A stretch of 35,232 bases of DNA, from positions 1 to 35,232 of the forward strand of contig CAMLGG010000021.1 of NCBI GenBank assembly GCA_946479475.1, read 5' to 3'. The first letter of the stretch is position 1. Every line of letters begins with the position of its first letter. Shown here piece by piece: positions 30,269-35,232 of this stretch. A program made the translations under genes and the position numbers. The notes beneath the pieces were generated by a model that had not been told where the DNA came from, did not search any database, and worked only from the letters and a program-made list of their open reading frames with translations. The DNA is from an uncultured Ideonella sp. (lineage in GTDB: Bacteria; Pseudomonadota; Gammaproteobacteria; Burkholderiales; Burkholderiaceae).

Positions 30269-31152
30269 TCGGCCCGTCCGGCCTGCGTGTGAGCCGCCAC
30301 CCAGCCGGACGGCGGCAGCAGCGGCCCCTCGTCGCTGAGCAGCGGGGCCAGCTCGGCGTTGGCCAGCACGTCCATCAGCGGGGCGGGCCGTCCGTCGACG
30401 AAAACCGTCTGGCTCACCAGCCGCACGCCATGGCTGTAGTCGGCGTAGCGTGCGCCGTGCACGGTGGACAGCGGCTGGATGGGCTTGCCGTCCGGCCGGT
30501 GCCAGCCGTAGATCGCGACCCGCCCCGGCTGCTGCCACAGCTTCGGGGTGAGCACCAGGTCCTTCTTGTGGCCGGCGACCAGCATGCCGGGTGAAGCGCC
30601 GGCGGCCGAGAACTGCCGGGCCACCAGGGCGTCATGCTGCTGCAGGTAGGCGGCCGAACGCATGCGGTCGCTGGCCGGCAGCGGCTGCGGCGAAAGGTGC
30701 ACCTGCGCGGAGTGGTAGATGAGGTCGACGATGCGCCGCGTGGGGATCGTGAAGCCGAACTTCGAGGCCACCGCGAGGGCGCTCTCCAGGCCCATCGGCA
30801 CCAGCATGAAATCGTCGTCGGACCCCAGGCCGAGGTAATCGGACAGCACGCAAAGGGTGAGCTGCACCTGGCGGCCATCGCGTAGCCGCGCGCTCAGGTT
30901 CGCGGGCAGCGCGTGCCGAAGGAAATCCGGCAGGTTGCCCGCAAGCAGCTCGTCGCGGATCGCCTGGTCGCGCTCGTGGTCGCCGAGCGTGGCCACGGAG
31001 GCGATGAACTCGCTGCCGCCTCGCGCCTGCGCCGGCCGCGCCGGGATGGCTTGCGCCGACTTCGCGCAGGGTGCCGTGGGCACCTCGGCGCGAGTACCGC
31101 TCAGGGCCAGCATCAGGGCCAATGCGGCCATCGGCCGGAACGTCAGTCGCAT
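30262..31152 (-). CDS. Conserved secreted protein of unknown function
   Basis: 296 residues from ATG 31152, chosen because a signal peptide (PMAALALMLALSGTRA) starts there. The central part GHKKDLVLTPKLWQQPGR and VAIYGWHRPDGKPIQPLS, followed by HGARYADYSHGVRLV, belongs to a family I recall as an uncharacterised protein widespread in bacteria. The Tyr/His-rich block YADYSHGVRLV looks like a catalytic or ligand site. A function cannot be given. It lies downstream of the ABC exporter on the same strand, but a perfect FNR-type box just upstream gives it its own control. It converges on the FGE-fold gene, which suggests a shared envelope task. Confidence 0.75.
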   Translation of the reverse strand: MRLTFRPMAALALMLALSGTRAEVPTAPCAKSAQAIPARPAQARGGSEFIASVATLGDHERDQAIRDELLAGNLPDFLRHALPANLSARLRDGRQVQLTLCVLSDYLGLGSDDDFMLVPMGLESALAVASKFGFTIPTRRIVDLIYHSAQVHLSPQPLPASDRMRSAAYLQQHDALVARQFSAAGASPGMLVAGHKKDLVLTPKLWQQPGRVAIYGWHRPDGKPIQPLSTVHGARYADYSHGVRLVSQTVFVDGRPAPLMDVLANAELAPLLSDEGPLLPPSGWVAAHTQAGRADH

Positions 31153-31198
31153 CCTGGTGGGCGTGGTGGCGAAAACCGGATTGTCGCCGCTGCCGGGC

Positions 31199-31212
31199 TT
31201 GACAGGGGTCAA
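31199..31212 (-). promoter_or_regulatory. Perfectly palindromic FNR-type box before the secreted unknown protein
   Basis: TTGACAGGGGTCAA: the halves TTGAC and GTCAA are perfect complements, and the match extends by C/G on the outside. It lies 47 bases ahead of ATG 31152, so a class II promoter would start near 31164. No good -10 is visible at the expected place (GTTTTC), so binding may be real while the promoter is weak, or the true geometry differs. Confidence 0.5.
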
Positions 31213-31236
31213 GGCCGGCTTCGCGAAGTAAGCGCG

Positions 31237-31930
31237 TCAGGCCAGGATCCGCCCGTCCACGACCTGGATGATCTTGTCGCACCGGTCCGCCAGCCCGGCG
31301 TTGTGGGTCACGAACAGGATCGCGGTGCCGTGCTCCCGGTTGAAGCGCCGCAGCAGCTCGAACACGCCATCGGCGCTCTTGGTGTCGAGATTGCCGGTGG
31401 GCTCGTCGGCCAGCAGCAGGGCCGGGCCCATGGCCAGGGCGCGGGCCACCGCCACCCGCTGTTGCTGGCCGCCGCTGAGGTTGCCCGCGAGGTTGTGCTG
31501 CCAGGCCGACAGGCCGACGCTGTCGATCAGCTCGGCGGCTCGCCGGCGCATGGCCGCATTGGCGAAGCCGGCGGCGCCCAGCATGGGCATCATCACGTTC
31601 TCGAGCGCGCTGAAGGCGGTGATGAGGTGGTGGTACTGGAAGACGAAGCCGATGCTGTGCCCGCGCAGGCGCGTCAACGCCCGGTCGTCCAGCGTGGTGG
31701 TCTCTTCGCCGCAGATTGCCAGGGTGCCGGAGGTCGGCCGGTCCAGCAGGCCGACGATGTTCAGCAGCGTGCTCTTGCCGGAGCCGGAGGGGCCCATCAC
31801 CGCGCAGAACTCGCCCTGGCGCAGTTCGAGGTCGATGCCGTGCAGCACCTCGGTCTCGATCGGCGTGCCGACGTTGAACGCCTTGCGGACGCCGCGAAGG
31901 ACGACGACGCTGTCCTGGCGAGGGGCGTCG

Positions 31931-31938
<8 letters not shown>
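31237..31938 (-). CDS. ABC transporter ATP-binding protein, MacB/LolD type
   Basis: 233 residues. Walker A GPSGSGKS (residues 49-56), Q-loop in FVFQYHHL, signature [15 protein letters not shown], Walker B with [12 protein letters not shown] and switch His in [10 protein letters not shown]. The TGNLD ending is typical of the MacB/LolD/DevA group that works with FtsX-type permeases. GTG 31938 overlaps the permease stop by eight bases, so the two are coupled. With the adaptor upstream it forms a three-part exporter powered by ATP in the inner membrane. Confidence 0.92.
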
Positions 31939-33163
<1,225 letters not shown>

Positions 33164-33178
33164 GGGCGTGCCTTCCGC

Positions 33179-34426
33179 TCAGGGCTGCGTGGCGGCGCGC
33201 CGCACGCGGGCCCCGGCCTGCACCGACGAGCCGAGCACCACCGCGTCGCCGCTGCGCAGGCCCTCGACCACCTCGGCGAAGCCGCCGCTGCGAAGGCCGA
33301 GGCGCACTTCGCGGCGCACCGCCCGGTCGCCATCCTCCAGGCGCAGCACCCAGGGGCTGCGGCCGTCGGCGTCGTGCACCGCCTCGCTGGGCAGCACCAG
33401 GGCCTGCGGCCGCCGGCCCACCTCGATGTCCACCGACACCGTCATGTCCTGCTTCAGCAGCGCCGGCGGCGAAGGCACGTCGAACTTGACCTCCACCGAG
33501 CCCGTCTGCGCATTCACGCCGGGGTTGATGTAGGCCAGCTCGGCATCGAAGCGCTGCTGCGGGTAGGCGTCGGTCGAGGCCAGTGCCTTCTGGCCTACGG
33601 CAAGCAGGCGCAGGTTCTTCTCGTCGATGTCGACCACCAGCTGCAGGCGGCCGGCGGGCGAGAGCGTCATCAGCTCCTTGCCGGGCTGGACGACGTCGCC
33701 AACCTCGACATCGCGGCCTATGAGCACGCCGTCCGCGGCGGCGTTGATCCTCGCGCGGCTCACGCGTGCGCGCGCGCCCTCGGCGTTGGCCCGGGCGACG
33801 TCGAGCTCGGCGTCCGCCAGCGCCCGCTGGCTGCCCTGGTCGCCGAGCGCGTCGAGCTGCTCCTGCGCCGTCCTGGCCTGCGCATCGGCCAGCTCGGCCG
33901 CCTTGCTGGCGTCGTCCAGCGCGGCCATGCCGATGAAGCCTTGCCGATGCAGGTCCTCGGCGCGGCGCTGCTGTGCCCGCGCATTGTCGAGCGTGGCCTG
34001 GGCCTGGCGCAGGGCCTGCCGGGCCACCGGACGCTGGACTTCGACCAGCTGGCGCAACCGTGCCTGCGCCTGGGCCACCGCGACGTCGGCCTGGCGCACG
34101 GCAGCCTGCAGCTCGGTGGACTCGAGCTCGATCAGCAGATCGCCTTGCCTGACCGACTGGCCTTCGACGACCGGGATGCGCGCGACCGTGCCCGTCAGCT
34201 GGGAGCCGACTGCCACGCGGTGGGGTGTCTCCACGCGCCCGCTGGCCACCACCGTCTGGACGAAATCGCGCTGCACGACGGTGGCCAGCGCGACCTTGGG
34301 GCGAAGCCAGGGGCCGAACGCCAGCGCTGCGGCGACGAGGCCGCCCAGCGCCAGGAGGATGACGATCCATCGCCGCGGCCCCGTGGCCAGCGCGCGGATT
34401 CGTTGCAGGGACTCGGTGGCCTTCAA
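33179..34426 (-). CDS. Periplasmic adaptor (MacA/HlyD/DevB type) of the ABC exporter
   Basis: 415 residues. An N-terminal membrane anchor (WIVILLALGGLVAAALAF) is followed by a lipoyl-like half (TPHRVAVGSQLTGTVARIPV, VRQGDLLIELES), a long coiled-coil hairpin rich in Ala, Gln and Arg (about residues 115-235), the second lipoyl half (AAADGVLIGRDVEVGDVVQP) and a C-terminal beta-barrel. The only usable start is TTG 34426, since a stop codon lies two codons upstream. It links the inner-membrane ABC pump to an outer-membrane channel; no TolC-type gene is in the window, so a housekeeping one is probably shared. Confidence 0.9.
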   Translation of the reverse strand: MKATESLQRIRALATGPRRWIVILLALGGLVAAALAFGPWLRPKVALATVVQRDFVQTVVASGRVETPHRVAVGSQLTGTVARIPVVEGQSVRQGDLLIELESTELQAAVRQADVAVAQAQARLRQLVEVQRPVARQALRQAQATLDNARAQQRRAEDLHRQGFIGMAALDDASKAAELADAQARTAQEQLDALGDQGSQRALADAELDVARANAEGARARVSRARINAAADGVLIGRDVEVGDVVQPGKELMTLSPAGRLQLVVDIDEKNLRLLAVGQKALASTDAYPQQRFDAELAYINPGVNAQTGSVEVKFDVPSPPALLKQDMTVSVDIEVGRRPQALVLPSEAVHDADGRSPWVLRLEDGDRAVRREVRLGLRSGGFAEVVEGLRSGDAVVLGSSVQAGARVRRAATQP

Positions 34427-34480
34427 GGCTCAGGCAGCGTGGGAAGTGCTTGCTTGGCGGGCCGCGGCCCCAAGGCTTGC

Positions 34481-34521
34481 ATTCTTCGGCGGATGGCGCC
34501 GGACCGCTTGCGATCGGTCAA
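34481..34521 (-). promoter_or_regulatory. FNR-type box and -10 of the ABC exporter operon
   Basis: TTGCGATCGGTCAA (34508-34521), extended on both sides to GCTTG/CAAGC. On the minus strand AAGAAT (34486-34481) is centred 31 bases away. The predicted start near 34473 leaves 47 bases to TTG 34426. Confidence 0.58.
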
Positions 34522-34536
34522 GCGAGGCGTCATCGC

Positions 34537-34550
34537 TTGAGGATGGACAA
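34537..34550 (+). promoter_or_regulatory. FNR-type box before the lipoprotein gene
   Basis: TTGAGGATGGACAA lies 29 bases from the box serving the exporter. A class II promoter from it would start at 34585, the first base of the lipoprotein ATG; the hexamer there (GAAACT) is a weak -10. Either the mRNA is leaderless, the gene starts at ATG 34594 or 34603, or the site is a second site for the divergent promoter. Confidence 0.45.
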
Positions 34551-34584
34551 GTCGCTCCAGGCGGCGTGTCGTGAAACTGGCGGC

Positions 34585-35151
34585 ATGCGCCTGATGCACT
34601 CCATGGTCACGGCCTGCTGCCTGCTCGGCGGTTGCAGCCATCTGCTGCCGCACGGGAGCCAGAGCGTGCAGGCCCCGTTCGCCGACTTCGCGGCCGCCGA
34701 GCGGGCGGCCGGGCAGATCACGCCCTTCAAGACCACGCTGGCCGAGATGCAGTCCCTGGGCTTCGACCTGCGCGGGCCGAATGTCACGCAGATCCCCTAC
34801 CCGGGGCTGGTGGATCGCCTCGCGCCCAATCCCAGCGTCCCCCTGGCGGAACTCGACCCGGGCATCCGCGAGTGCATCCTCTCGCGCATGGCCTGCGAGG
34901 CCTTCGAGTTCAAGCTGGGCCAGGAAACCCGCCGGCGCACCGGAGGCTTCTGGGCGGACTTCCTCAACTTCGAACGCACGACCGAGGTGAGCGGCTGGTC
35001 CTTCCAGGCGCTGATCGTCGTCAAGGATGGCGTCGTGCTCTTTCGCAATCACGGCGGCGAGGCGCACATCGCCCGCACCGAGCACCAGTCGAACCCGCTG
35101 GGGCCGTTGCAGCCGGCCGGCGAGGCCGCCGGCGGCCTGATCGTGAAGTGA
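34585..35151 (+). CDS. Predicted lipoprotein of unknown function
   Basis: 188 residues from ATG 34585. The N-terminus MRLMHSMVTACCLLGGCSHL has a lipobox LGGC, so the mature protein would be anchored by a lipidated Cys in the inner or outer membrane. The body (TPFKTTLAEMQSLGFDLRGP, DPGIRECILSRMACEAFEF, FQALIVVKDGVVLFRNHGG) resembles small envelope proteins I cannot place in a named family. ATGs at 34594 and 34603 would also keep the lipobox. It is divergent from the ABC exporter, which is of a type that can move lipids or lipoproteins. Confidence 0.72.
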   Translation: MRLMHSMVTACCLLGGCSHLLPHGSQSVQAPFADFAAAERAAGQITPFKTTLAEMQSLGFDLRGPNVTQIPYPGLVDRLAPNPSVPLAELDPGIRECILSRMACEAFEFKLGQETRRRTGGFWADFLNFERTTEVSGWSFQALIVVKDGVVLFRNHGGEAHIARTEHQSNPLGPLQPAGEAAGGLIVK

Positions 35152-35156
35152 GACCC

Positions 35157-35185
35157 GGGCGCGGGCTCACTGGAGCCCCTCGCCC
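35157..35185 (+). terminator. Hairpin after the lipoprotein gene
   Basis: GGGCTC-ACTG-GAGCCC forms a six-pair stem, extended by outer GGGC/GCCC pairs with small internal loops, six bases after the stop codon. No T-run follows, so intrinsic termination is uncertain. Confidence 0.4.
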
Positions 35186-35232
35186 GACGAGCACGTCGGT
35201 CGATCGCCCGAGGGGGCTGCCGTGGACGTGGA

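Overview
The window is very GC-rich DNA from a Gram-negative bacterium, most likely a betaproteobacterium of the order Burkholderiales. This is inferred from a porin of the Burkholderiales type ending in Phe, a narL-like sensor/regulator pair, dense coding with ATGA start/stop overlaps, and -10 elements of the CCTAnnAT type. I saw no rRNA, tRNA, CRISPR array or insertion sequence.

Left part (1-9320): a forward run of catabolic genes. It holds the 3' end of a tartrate/isopropylmalate-type dehydrogenase, two aldehyde dehydrogenases, a two-domain cupin, an MFS permease, an Asp/Glu-racemase-fold protein, a 3-oxo-tetronate kinase (OtnK), a 3-oxo-tetronate-4-phosphate decarboxylase-like protein (OtnC) and an FAD amine/amino-acid oxidase. 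OtnK plus OtnC point to breakdown of four-carbon sugar acids, with the dehydrogenases feeding oxidised substrate. The OtnC homologue lacks a metal-binding histidine.

Middle (9321-17972): an accessory patch. A ParDE toxin-antitoxin pair sits behind a perfect 17-bp palindrome. Then come three paralogous L-2-haloacid-dehalogenase-type HAD genes around an operon of an IlvD/Edd sugar-acid dehydratase and a 2-hydroxyacid dehydrogenase. Two of the HAD genes are directly followed by broken partner genes: an APH-type phosphotransferase remnant and an FAD oxidoreductase remnant. One HAD copy also carries an active-site change. A double-domain GNAT acetyltransferase and a porin follow.

Right part (19160-35151): a set of genes sharing one regulatory signature. 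Eight intergenic sites of the form TTG-N8-CAA, the core of an FNR/ANR/FixK-type box, lie in front of a CBS-domain/CheB-like pair, a sensor kinase/response regulator pair, a flavodoxin-like protein, a PyrR-like phosphoribosyltransferase, a four-gene envelope operon, a conserved secreted protein, an ABC exporter and a lipoprotein. In four cases a -10-like hexamer lies exactly 31 bp from the site centre in the direction of a following gene, in one more 32 bp, as in class II activated promoters; a further 31-bp match faces no recognised gene. A by-eye scan found no such site elsewhere in the window. The block therefore looks like a local low-oxygen or redox regulon. Its least explained member is the operon epimerase / HAD-UbiA fusion / NAGPA-like secreted protein / FGE-sulfatase-fold secreted protein, which may make and modify a polyprenyl-linked pentose or envelope glycan.
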